Source: Anastatus disparis | Taxonomy: Eukaryota; Arthropoda; Insecta; Hymenoptera; Eupelmidae | Length of the DNA stretch: 64,000 bases | Assembly (NCBI GenBank): GCA_017163975.1 | Contig: JAFFSR010000291.1 | Location: 4,159,001-4,223,000 of the forward strand | Reading direction: 5' to 3' | Shown here: positions 55,476 to 64,000 of the stretch, in pieces | Layout of the letters: each line of letters begins with the position of its first letter | Numbering within the stretch: the first letter of the stretch is position 1 | The notes under the pieces: model-generated | What the model was told of the DNA's origin: nothing | The model's input: only the letters and a program-made list of their open reading frames with translations | Database searches by the model: none | Program-made: the position numbers and the translations under genes

Positions 55476-55630
55476 CATTTATATATGGGACATTTCATGA
55501 CAACTTATACACACCTATCTAAGTACCCTTAGGTTTATATATATGAGACGTTTCATGTCAGTTAGCATGCATGCACACACGCGTTCATGTACATGGGACT
55601 TTTCGTGTCAACTCGCAAGCATGATATAAG

Positions 55631-55693
<63 letters not shown>

Positions 55694-55754
55694 AACCAAA
55701 AAATAGATGGGTCAACGGGTGCAAGTTGACATGAAAGGGACCATATGTGTATAT
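55376..55754. repeat. Microsatellite-rich spacer: (CATA)n and (TA)n
   Basis: (CATA)n at 55372-55392 and (TA)n at about 55445-55470 and 55632-55687, separated by phrases such as TTTCATGTCAACTTG that also appear inverted at 55715-55745. Confidence 0.85.
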
Positions 55755-56627
55755 ATATATATATTAACTTGTCTGTATGTGTGCTTGCGGGTCGACATGA
55801 AATGTTGCATATATATGAGCCCAAGTGCGTATGTATGTGCGCGTCCACATATGTTTTTCTATATACATATACATGATAAAAATTCCTTAGCACATTTAAT
55901 TAAAAAGGAATTGTGGAATTTTTAATTAAAGCCCTCGAATTCACAAATCAGAATCATAACTGACGCTCTTTCAATTCACTATTATATTTTTGTTTGTTAA
56001 TTAAAATATATTTAATTAAGAATTACATTTGAATTTTTAATTTAAGCCTTTTCAATGCACGATTACATTTCGATTTCTTAATTGAAATTTATTCAATTAA
56101 GAATTTCTTTTGATTTTGTAATTAAAGCCCTTTAAATTCGCGATTACATTTGGATTTCTTAATTGAATTTTATTTAATTAAGGATTCCTTTTGAATTTGT
56201 AATCTAAGACTTTTCAATTTACGATTACATTTTGATTCCTTAATTGATATTTATTTAACTAAGGATTCCTTTTGATTTTGTAATTAAAGCCCTGTCGATT
56301 CACGGTTACATTTTGATTTCTTAATTGAAATTTATTTAATTGAGTTTTCCTTTTGAATTTTTAATTAAAGCCCTTTTAATTCACGATTACATTTTGATTT
56401 CTCAATTAAAATTTATTTAATTAAGAATTCCTTTTGATTTTTTATTTAAAACCTCTTCAATTCACGATTAGATTTTGATTCGTTAATTAAAATATATTTA
56501 ATTATTAATCCAAAAGGAATTGTTAATTGAATAAACTTTAATTACGAATTCAAAAAGGATTTGAGAATTAAAATTTATTCAAAGCTCAAAATGATTTAAA
56601 TATTTGCAACCCTGTTTAAGAGGGGGT

Positions 56628-57145
56628 CGTAACCATTCGCCGCTCTATACAGGGTGGCGTTGCGGTCAGATGAGAGAAATATAGAAACTATTTTTTATTC
56701 AGCGATTTATAATTTATCGAGACAATAATATACTTCTAACGTTGTCAAAGGCACTAGCCATATATATGTAGAATTATTATTGATGCTAATATTGTTTGAA
56801 AAGTCTAAAATATTATCATAAAACGAAAAATGCGGCGCGTGGTAGAACCGATGTAAACATATGGGTATGTTTCCTAAGTGCGACAGAGAAAGTAATAGTA
56901 AAGAACGAAGTATACACATGCTCACGCCGGCTCTACTTCGCACTGCATTTTTCGTTTTATAACAATAGCTTATTAGACTTTTCAAACAAGATTATCATCA
57001 ATAATCATTCTACATATATATGGCTAGTGCCTTTGACAACGTTAGAAGTATATTATTGTCTCGATAAATTATAAATCGCTGAATAAAAAATATTTTATAT
57101 TTTTCTCTCACCTGACCGCAGCGCCGCCAAGCGGCAAATGGTTCC
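56628..57145. mobile_element. ~520-bp fold-back element
   Basis: Arms share GCGGTCAGATGAGAGAAA/TTTCTCTCACCTGACCGC, AGCGATTTATAATTTATCGA, AACGTTGTCAAAGGCACTAG and AACGAAAAATGC with their complements. The two 92-codon frames over it (56707 minus, 56796 plus) are mirror images and not genes. No certain TSD. Confidence 0.75.
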
Positions 57146-57319
57146 TACCTCCTGATAACTTTATAGTAACGTATAGTAAAAGTTTGAAATCTTGTGATTA
57201 CGATTGGAAAAATAAAAACTTAAGGTAAGTATCATAAAACAATGTTTTGATAAGTTATTTAAGTATTGCTACCATGCTTGTATTGCAAGTATAAAATTTT
57301 TTTTCTAATTTATTAAATT

Positions 57320-58555
57320 TTTCTCCTATCGGGGCAAATTGGACCCTCAGAGTCGGGATAAATCGGACCTCTTTAAAATTGATCAAATTTTTGTTTTTCA
57401 GGCTTATTGAAGATTTTTGAAGCTAACCATCGTCCATTACTTGCATCTTCAATAAAAATGGTTCAAAAATATAAAAGAAAAACTGGAAAAATAAACGATG
57501 ACAATCTTCGGCGTGCGGTCTAAGCTGTGCTGCAGGGAGCATCAAAGCATGAAGCATCACGATTTTATGGAATTCCTCGTACTACCTTGTTACGTCACTG
57601 TCGTAATAATACTACTATGGAAGTATCTGCTACAGGAGAAAACTTTAGCAGCTGAAACGGGATCTCCAGAATCACCCAAGCATTCGCTCTTGTCTCTTCG
57701 AGAAATTAAAATTGTCGGAAAAGGTCAAAAACCAATTTTTACTGAAGATCAAGAAAAAGCTCTTGCAAAATATCTAGAGCATTAATCTGATATTTATTTT
57801 GGATTAACGCCTGGAAAAGCTCGAGAGTTGACGTATCAGTATGCAAAAAAATTACAGTCAGATTTACCCAAAAATTGGAATGAAGACATTCATAGACTTT
57901 CACTGCGTACACAACAAGCTCAGCAAGAACAAGTGCTTTTAATCCTGTGAATGTAAAACGATTTTTTTATTTAATTCTGACTGTTGTAAGTAAAATATTG
58001 TATGAGCCACATAATATATAGAACGTTGATGAGACTGGAATTACCACAGTTCATAAACCACAGCGTGGTAGTATAAGTTGTCGAGGAATAAAACAAGTGG
58101 GTCATATAACATCTGCTGAACGTGAACAACTTATAACAGTTGCTGTAGCAGTTTCAGCTAATGGAACGCGCATACCACCATTCCTGATTTTCCCTCGCGT
58201 TCGTTTTCAAGAGCATTTCTTTACTAGTGCGCCAACTGGATTTATTGGTGCTGCAAAAAAGTGGTTGGATGAATGCAGAACTTTTCCTGTTATTCTTAAA
58301 GCACTTTCAAAAGCATTCACATTCGATCAAAGATAATCCAGTACTATTGCTTTTAGATAATCATGAGTCTCATTGCTCAATGAAGGCTGTGGATTTTTGC
58401 AAGAATAATGGAATGCAAATGCTTTTATTTCCTTCACATTGCTCACACAGGATGCAGCCTTTAGATGTATGTGTTTTTGGTCCATTTAAAAGAGCAGTGA
58501 ACAGTTTGTGTCAAAACTGGATGGTAATGAATCCAGGTAAAACAATGAAAATATT
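57320..58555 (+). pseudogene. Pogo/Tigger-like transposase, broken
   Basis: From ATG 57458 a psq-like helix-turn-helix is readable (DDNLRRAV, stop at about 57521, then GASKHEASRFYGIPRTTLLR). A CENP-B-type region follows, FTEDQEKALAKYLEH with a stop at 57783 and FGLTPGKARELTYQYAKKLQ. The DDE/D domain has NVDETG (about 58028-58045), then VAVAVSANGTRIPPFLIFPR, a frameshift near 58260-58330, LLLDNHESH (about 58347-58373) and PLDVCVFGPFKRA (about 58459-58497). The three Asp of the pogo DDD triad are all visible. Several stops and one frameshift make it inactive. After about 58555 the sequence changes to an unrelated dispersed repeat. Upstream GGGGCAAATTGGACC words (57325-57375) probably belong to its 5' region. 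Confidence 0.8.
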
Positions 58556-58557
58556 TG

Positions 58558-58830
58558 ATACTAGCATCCCCCGTCTCGGCTTCGCTCGCGCAATAGTTGG
58601 GAAGAAGTCGGTAGGTATAGAAATAGAATCTCAAAAACTATTATTTATTAAATCGTACTCTTACAAAACTTCGGAATACACAACATTTTACTACGTTTTT
58701 ATTAACTCGCTTTGGTGTCTGTCTGTCTGTCTGTCTGTCTGTTCGGTACAAATTTTGCAACCGATTGTAAACTAACTTCCCGATGAGCTAGAGACTTGAA
58801 ATTTTAAATATAGCTCAGAACTGGATGACA
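58558..58830 (+). repeat. Dispersed repeat with (GTCT)n
   Basis: Begins TACTAGCATCCCCCGTCTCG, contains GGTATAGAAATAGAATCTCA and (GTCT)n at 58722-58741, then GCTAGAGACTTGAAATTTTA. The first 80 bp are shared with 7640-7775 in inverted orientation. Confidence 0.7.
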
Positions 58831-58844
58831 ATGCAATATTATAA

Positions 58845-59260
58845 AAAAAATATATATATTTACCGAACAATATATTAATATATTCGATCATATACGGAGA
58901 TGTTGGCAAAATTAAAGATTTGAAGATTTTATATATAGATACACTTTTAACATTAGTGTCTAAACATCTTCGAAAATTTTAAAAATCCTTTTTTGATATA
59001 TTAATATATTAATATATTCAATATTATATTTTTGCACGCATTGTTGGATAATATAATTAAAAATATATATTCCCACCGAAAAATATATTAATATATTTAA
59101 TTATAAACGGAGATATTGGCAAAATTGAAGATTTGAAGATTTTATATATAGATATACTTTTAACATTAGTGTCTAACCATTTTCGAAAATTTTTAAAATT
59201 CTTTAACTTGTCATATATTGCAATTAGACATAAATTACAGCATTTTCTATTATACATATA
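58845..59260. repeat. Two-copy duplication (~220-bp period)
   Basis: GGAGATGTTGGCAAAATTAA, GATTTGAAGATTTTATATAT and ACTTTTAACATTAGTGTCTA occur in order at about 58900-58965 and again at 59107-59182 with few changes, next to TATTAATATATT runs. Confidence 0.85.
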
Positions 59261-59520
59261 GAATTGGAGACTGTATTTTATTCATTTTATGGTCTAACAA
59301 TGCATAAAACAATAAATCTTGGTTGAATTTCTAATGGCGTCATTATCGTCAAAATGGCGGGAAACTCACCATGCGATTACGTGTTCTCTAAAAAAATAGA
59401 TGAAACACGTTTTAGTCCCTTGACAACAATATATATGCTATATAATATGCACTGTTGGACAACACGATAAATAATATTAATAATAATAATAATAATAATA
59501 CCAAAATGTATAAGATAATA
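59261..59520. other. Unassigned DNA with short (AAT)n
   Basis: Holds an (AAT)n run at about 59472-59500. Nothing else recognised. Confidence 0.5.
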
Positions 59521-59524
59521 TTTA

Positions 59525-59860
59525 AATAAAAAAAAAATTTTCAATCTACCACGTTTTTTAATTGAACTAAAAAGTATAAAATAATATTAAAATAAAAAAA
59601 ACTTTTTAATGTACTACGTTTTTATAATGAACCAAAAGTATAAAATAATGTGTAATAAAATGAAAAATGAATAATGATTTGAAATAAAAAAAACGTGGGG
59701 CGCATACAATACATAATAATAAACATGCGCCCCACGTTTTTTTTATTTCAAATCATTATTCATTTTTCATTTTATTACACATTATTTTATACTTTTTGGT
59801 TCATTATAAAAACGTAGTACATTAAAAAGTTTTTTTTTTATTTTTAATATTATTTTGTTT
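59525..59860. repeat. Near-perfect hairpin (arms ~125 bp, loop ~25 bp)
   Basis: Sequence up to AAAAAAAACGTGGGGCGCAT at about 59687-59706 is mirrored from ATGCGCCCCACGTTTTTTTT at about 59725-59744 onward. The mirror continues through AATAATGATTTGAAATAAA, AAAATGAAAAATGAATAATG and TATAAAATAATGTGTAATAA and decays near 59525 and 59860. No TSD was identified. Confidence 0.9.
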
Positions 59861-60074
59861 GTGAACCATGTGATAATAGAATGAATTTTCATTTAAAATA
59901 ATTTTTTATTGTAGAAAAAATAAGCATTGAATGTTTTTTTTTTATTTTTCGATATATGTTCAATTTAGTACCAATAAGTCAAAAAATATATTTAAATTGA
60001 CGATAGAAATTTTTTTCAGCAAATCAAAATCTTGAAAGAGATATTCATTAATAAATATGAATGTTCAACAATGA
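59861..60074. other. AT-rich stretch, nothing recognised
   Basis: Short AT-rich stretch between the hairpin and the LINE 3' end. Confidence 0.4.
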
Positions 60075-60454
60075 TAGACATAGACATAGACATAGACAAA
60101 CTTTATTTGGTCTTGGGGTAAACACCCTGTCTGGCACAATAAGAAAATACAACGACGAATAACAATAATAATAATGTTTCAAATTAATATTTCAAATCAA
60201 TTAACAATGAAAGCAAAAAATAATAGTAAGAATAGTACAGATTAACAAGAGAGTATAGTATGCTCGCAAAGTTTCTAAAGTTTTTAAATTCAAGTGTTTA
60301 AAGTGTTTAGAGGTAACTAATATAAGCCTTAATTCTAGTTAAAATCAAAATTAAGTAATTCAAGTAATTTCAAACAGAAGTATATTAGGACAAAAATGCG
60401 TATATTTAGTAAATCACAAGACGCTATGCCATTAATAGTGACCAGCTGATAAGA

Positions 60455-63400
60455 TCAGCCAGCACCCATCTCATGCTGCCACGATTCACACTCACTCAAT
60501 AGAAGTCTTTCATACAAATAACGTTTGAAAGTAAGAAAAACTTCAGAAGTAAAAGACTCCAATGAAGAGAGTTCTTTGTTGAAGTAGTCAGCCGCAGAAT
60601 AGACAAAAGAATGCTGCATAGCAGCCGTGCGAACGTTAGGACAAATAAATAGTCTCGGTGGTACCCTAGCAGAGGAACGCACAGACGCATTAATATGTTG
60701 CCTTACGAACCTAGTGGCTAAGTATGATGGGTCACCATGAGCAAGCACGTTGAATGCCAAGGAGATTTTCAAGTATAGGCGTCTATTTTGAACCGAAAGC
60801 CAACGATATTGAAGGCGGAAAGGCGTCACTCTGTTACGGCTGCCTATGTGGCCATGAACAAAAAGAATGTAAGCATTAAAGGCTCTATGCAGACGCAAGT
60901 TTAGTGTTTGTGGAATATTATCATAAGTGACTGCTGCATAATCAAAATGCGGAAAAATAAGGGACTCGACGAGCTGTTTCCTAGTATCCTGAGACAAAGC
61001 ATGTTTATAAAATTTCAGCGACCGTAAAGTAGCATGTACCTTACGAATCGTCGCAGAGACTTGCTTATTCCAGTCAAGAGTGGAAGATATCCATATACCA
61101 AGATTTTTCACTACCGAAGAATAGGGAACAATGGTATTACCAACCAGAATATCAGGAGCAGGATTATCCTTCAATCGAGAGATATACTGTTCACTACCAA
61201 TGATTATGGCTTGTGTTTTTCCCGCATTCAGCAACAAACCATTATCATTTGCCCACTTTACCATAGAAGCAATCTCATGATTAATAAGATTAACCTCATC
61301 TACCAGATTTACCGGTGGGAAGGACTTATAAATTTGAAGGTCATCTGCAAAGAGTATATGTTTAGATGAAGACAACACATCAGAAATGTCATTTATATAA
61401 ACCAAGAACAATAGTGGCCCCAGGACACTACCCTGAAAAACACCAGCCGATACAGACGACCATTCAGAAGTATTATTCAAGTTATCCATCACAGAATAAG
61501 ATCTATCAGATAAGTAGGAGGCAAACCATTTAATGACAGTATCAGAGCAGTTCATAGAACGTAGCTTGACAAGCAGATCAACATGAGCTATCAAATGCCT
61601 TAGAAAAGTCAAAGAGAAGTAGCAAAGTAACCATACGGCGATCGATAGCAATCCTACAATCATCCAACAAGTATAATAGGGCTGTTTGAGTACTATGACC
61701 CTTTCTAAACCCAGTTTGATAAGTATCAAGCAAAAGATTTGACTCCAGATGAGCTGAAAACTGGGTGTGTACCACCCTTTCCAAAACTTTAGAGATCTCA
61801 CATAGTTTGGCAATAGGACGAGTCTGAGTTGGGCTGTCGATCTTAATCTGCTTAGACAATGGTAATAGGAACGCTCTTTTCCAAGCTGTCGGGAAATGCC
61901 CATGAACAAGAGAGTCATTTATAATAGAGGTTAAACCAGCAGCTATGGAATTGTCCACAAGCTTAAGCATTTCAGCAGAAATAGAATCAGGTCCAACAGC
62001 TTTAGAGCCAGCTGAACGCAGAATATTTACAACAATATTTGAGCTAGTTGGAGTAAAATCAAAGACTGGAACATCTGATCTTAGAGGCGTGGAGAGAACA
62101 CGGTCAATATCAGCATTAGTCATAGCAGGGCTAATAGATGAAACCGATGTGTAATGCTTTAAGAGCGCCGATGAAGAAAAATATTTAAGAGGAGACGGCA
62201 GAGTATTTGAAGCAAGTCCTAACTTGCGAAGTTCAGACCATTTATTTTTGGCTGAAGGAGCAGATAAAAGCTTGTTAGCTATATAATCATCTTTTGATTT
62301 AGAGAGAGAGTTAGAGACTTGATTTCGTAACTGTTTAAAACGAGCATAGTCATCTGCCGAACCAGTTCTCTGAGCCAAGCGATAGTAGTTATCACGACGT
62401 TTCATAAGTAAGCGTAAATCATGAGAAACCCATGGTTTCCGCTTAGGTAAAATTTTAACAACTCTAACAGGAGCAAATTTATCGAAGACTTTAACAAAAC
62501 TAGAGGTAAAATTAGTAACCTTAGCATCAATAAAGTGGCCACTCGATTTAGCCAGTTCAGAAAGAGGTTGATGTAAAGTAATTGAACTTGAGTAAGTAGA
62601 GTATAATGGAGTTGACAGTACATAAGGAGAAAAAGTAGACAATGGACTCGCAGGAAAACATGAAGATAGACATTGAGAAAGTTCAAGTTTAAGAGCAGTA
62701 GTATTACAATTACTAAAGTTTCTAGTTAAGAAAGATTTAACATCCCTTTCGGGTTTAGAAAACTTGAATTTAATTTCAATTAAATCATGACCAGCAATAA
62801 ATGGAGCATTTGACTTTTCATATGCTAGTAAAGCTGACCTATCGTTTATGGCAAATAAATCCAACCAAGTGTGAGAATCATGATCCAAGGTGAAAACGTG
62901 GTGAGTGGCCTCAGAGGGTACCAGAAACAATGATAGAAAATTAAAACAGGTCTGAAGAGCATCGGACGAGTATAAAGACTTATTTAAATTAATGTTGAAA
63001 TCACCAGTTATTATAATATTTTTGTAGTTATACGTATGCTCAGATAGGACATTAAAGAGACTATCGAGCGAAGAAGCCTTAGGTCTTACATAAATTATAC
63101 AGAAAAGTAAAGAATTTGCACCAACACTTATGTCTAATATGAGAAATTCCGGGGTATTATTAAAAGAAGGATCAGAATGATGTAGGATTTTGGTTTTAAA
63201 AGTATTACGATCATAAGCACCAACACCACCACCCGATTTGCCTTGTCTATCCAACCGGAAAAACTCATAACCATCTATATTTATGATGGTAGTGGAATCT
63301 ACATCCGAAAGAAAAGTCTCTGTGACTCCAAAAATATCATAAGCCTTAGACCTACACTGGAATTCAATTTCGTTAAAATGAATTTTTAGGCGGTTAACAT

Positions 63401-63506
63401 TTGCGTGGGCAACATTTAAATGATCAATTAAAGGATTTGGAGAAAAAACATTTCTTAAGTGACTAGGGGACAATACATCGGACGAAACAACCTGCAAGTC
63501 CTTCAA
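60455..63506 (-). CDS. LINE ORF2: endonuclease and reverse transcriptase, one frameshift
   Basis: About 1017 residues on the minus strand in two frames, 63506-61578 and 61918-60455. The first part is an APE-type endonuclease: NVNRLKIHFNEIEF, VTETFLSD, GGGVGAYDR, FCIIYVRP and ITGDFNINL (roughly 63420-62990), with the SDH-type region near 62880-62790. The RT follows: SAGSKAVGPDSISAEMLKLV, LLDTYQTGFRKGHSTQTALL, LLLFDFSKAFD, then in the second frame VSAGVFQGSVLGPLLFLVYI, HILFADDLQIYKSF (about 61330-61370) and NLGIWISSTLDW. A C-terminal thumb and conserved tail end at 60455. The frames overlap over 61578-61918 and switch just after FSKAFD near 61590. All RT catalytic aspartates are present. It is close to intact but cannot make full-length protein as written. 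Confidence 0.85.
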
Positions 63507-63509
63507 AAC

Positions 63510-64000
63510 TCATTTTTGATTTTGAGGTAAAGAAGCTAGATCAGCTTCAGAAGCGATGAGAATAGGAACAGAGTCCTTCGTGCGTCTCATATATACCTTG
63601 AGATCAGTGACAAAAGGCCACTCATAGTTAAGATCCTTCTTAGCCGCCTTAGCCTTTTTCAACAATGAATATACCTCTTTAGGCCATAACGCCCGCAGAA
63701 AGACTTTAGAGTTGCCGCCACAACCAAAAATGCGCTTACATGGAAAATCATGCAGTCTAGAAGCCGATCCAACCACACGATCACGGACATGACTGGATGA
63801 ACACTGAACCACCACTGAATTTTTAGTGATGTTAACCTCGTCATTGCTCTGATCCTACTCAGCAGTTTTAGGCAACCATTTACGCACACTAAGGAAGTGC
63901 AATCTATCAATATTAAGTCCCATGGGAGTGAGGATCTTCATAAAATTATCAATACTCAGTGAGTCAGTTCAATCAACTCAATCAAGTTCGATTGTTTTTC
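63510..64000 (-). pseudogene. LINE ORF1 C-terminal part, one stop, cut by window edge
   Basis: On the minus strand: LSIDNFMKILTPMGLNIDRL, VRKWLPKTAE, an in-frame TAG at 63855-63857, then VVVQCSSSHVRDRVVG, FLRALWPKEVYSLLKKAKAA and DSVPILIASEADLASLPQ ending at a stop by 63510. The pattern VFxxLxPKEVYxLLKKAKxxKK...VYMRRTKDS is the usual C-terminal domain of insect non-LTR ORF1 proteins. ORF2 starts only a few bases downstream. The beginning lies beyond the right edge of the window. Confidence 0.7.

Larger units (their letters stand above)
54000..56600. repeat. 2.6-kb palindrome of ~63-bp tandem units
   Basis: Left arm 54000-54842 and right arm about 55755-56600 are inverted copies. The outer parts are tandem units around TTTAATTACAAAATCAAAAG and AATGTAATCGTGAATT; the inner parts share AACATATGTGGACGCGCACA and GCAACATTTCATGTCGACCC. 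Between the arms lie (TA)n runs, the 54840-55370 repeat and (ATAC)n/(TA)n DNA. The mirrored open frames (54705-54917 plus and 55585-55893 minus) encode the same low-complexity peptide and are not genes. Confidence 0.85.
60075..64000 (-). mobile_element. Jockey-superfamily non-LTR retrotransposon, 5' end off window
   Basis: Minus-strand element in the order ORF1 (64000-63515), ORF2 (63506-60455) and 3' UTR (60454-60075). The 3' terminus is a short tandem repeat, (TATGTC)3-4, with AATAAA a few bases upstream (complement of TTTATTTGG at about 60103). A truncated relative is at 4383-4490. The terminal hexamer repeat in place of poly(A) and the FADDLQIY RT motif suggest a CR1-like or related clade; clade assignment needs a tree. 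Confidence 0.85.

Noticed and set aside
56707..57074. Two 92-codon ORFs with near-identical C-termini on opposite strands
   Set aside because: Mirror images from the fold-back arms, not a duplicated gene.

Overview
The window is a gene-poor, strongly AT-rich stretch of animal nuclear DNA. Spliced introns, a jockey-type LINE, Penelope-like, Helitron, CACTA and pogo elements and many short inverted-repeat elements point to an arthropod. An insect, perhaps a hymenopteran, is my guess, at low confidence. I see no intact host gene. The only host-gene trace is a decayed, intron-bearing pseudogene resembling nuclear pore protein Nup205 (39.5-42.3 kb). Nearly everything else is mobile DNA nested in mobile DNA, and many insertion boundaries can be fixed because removing the insert restores a reading frame or matches an empty paralogous copy.

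Layout. 0.4-2.3 kb: a fold-back element inside a Helitron fragment, itself carrying a 1-kb solo LTR. 2.6-5.8 kb: a ~163-bp satellite, (AC)n, a LINE 3' end and a GGCCC/A-rich minisatellite. 6.1-8.8 kb: TTAA-flanked elements. 8.3-13.0 kb: inverted arms enclosing a Penelope-like GIY-YIG endonuclease fragment that is split by a 2.8-kb CACTA-type transposon. 13.4-14.2 kb: an inverted copy of the minisatellite. 14.2-24.9 kb: one Helitron on the minus strand, broken by a fold-back with tRNA-like arms (14460-16143), a 4-kb Zator-like DNA transposon with an eight-exon transposase gene (16230-20289), another fold-back (20307-20967) and a 663-bp MITE (22488-23150). 25-34 kb: nested palindromic MITEs, a CACGTG-rich mini-element and a solo LTR with 5-bp TSD. 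34.5-37.3 kb: a Penelope RT fragment, a miniature LTR element whose LTRs contain tRNA-Asp-like sequence, and satellite. 37.4-42.8 kb: the pseudogene region with insertions. 43.0-49.6 kb: a giant imperfect palindrome. 49.7-57.2 kb: MITEs, minisatellites and a 2.6-kb palindrome. 57.3-58.6 kb: a broken pogo-like transposase. 60.1-64.0 kb: a nearly complete minus-strand LINE (ORF1 end, endonuclease, RT).

The strongest leads are: the Zator-like element (27-bp perfect TIRs, TAA TSD, complete exon chain damaged only at two A-runs, and G-tracts on the same strand at both ends); a group of otherwise different short elements sharing a CCC(N4-5)GAAA-type terminus and 2-bp TSDs; the TRIM-like element with a tRNA-like promoter in its LTRs; and the 6.6-kb palindrome, whose arms preserve empty sites for TTAA insertions. 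All assignments are from reading the sequence; no database search was run.
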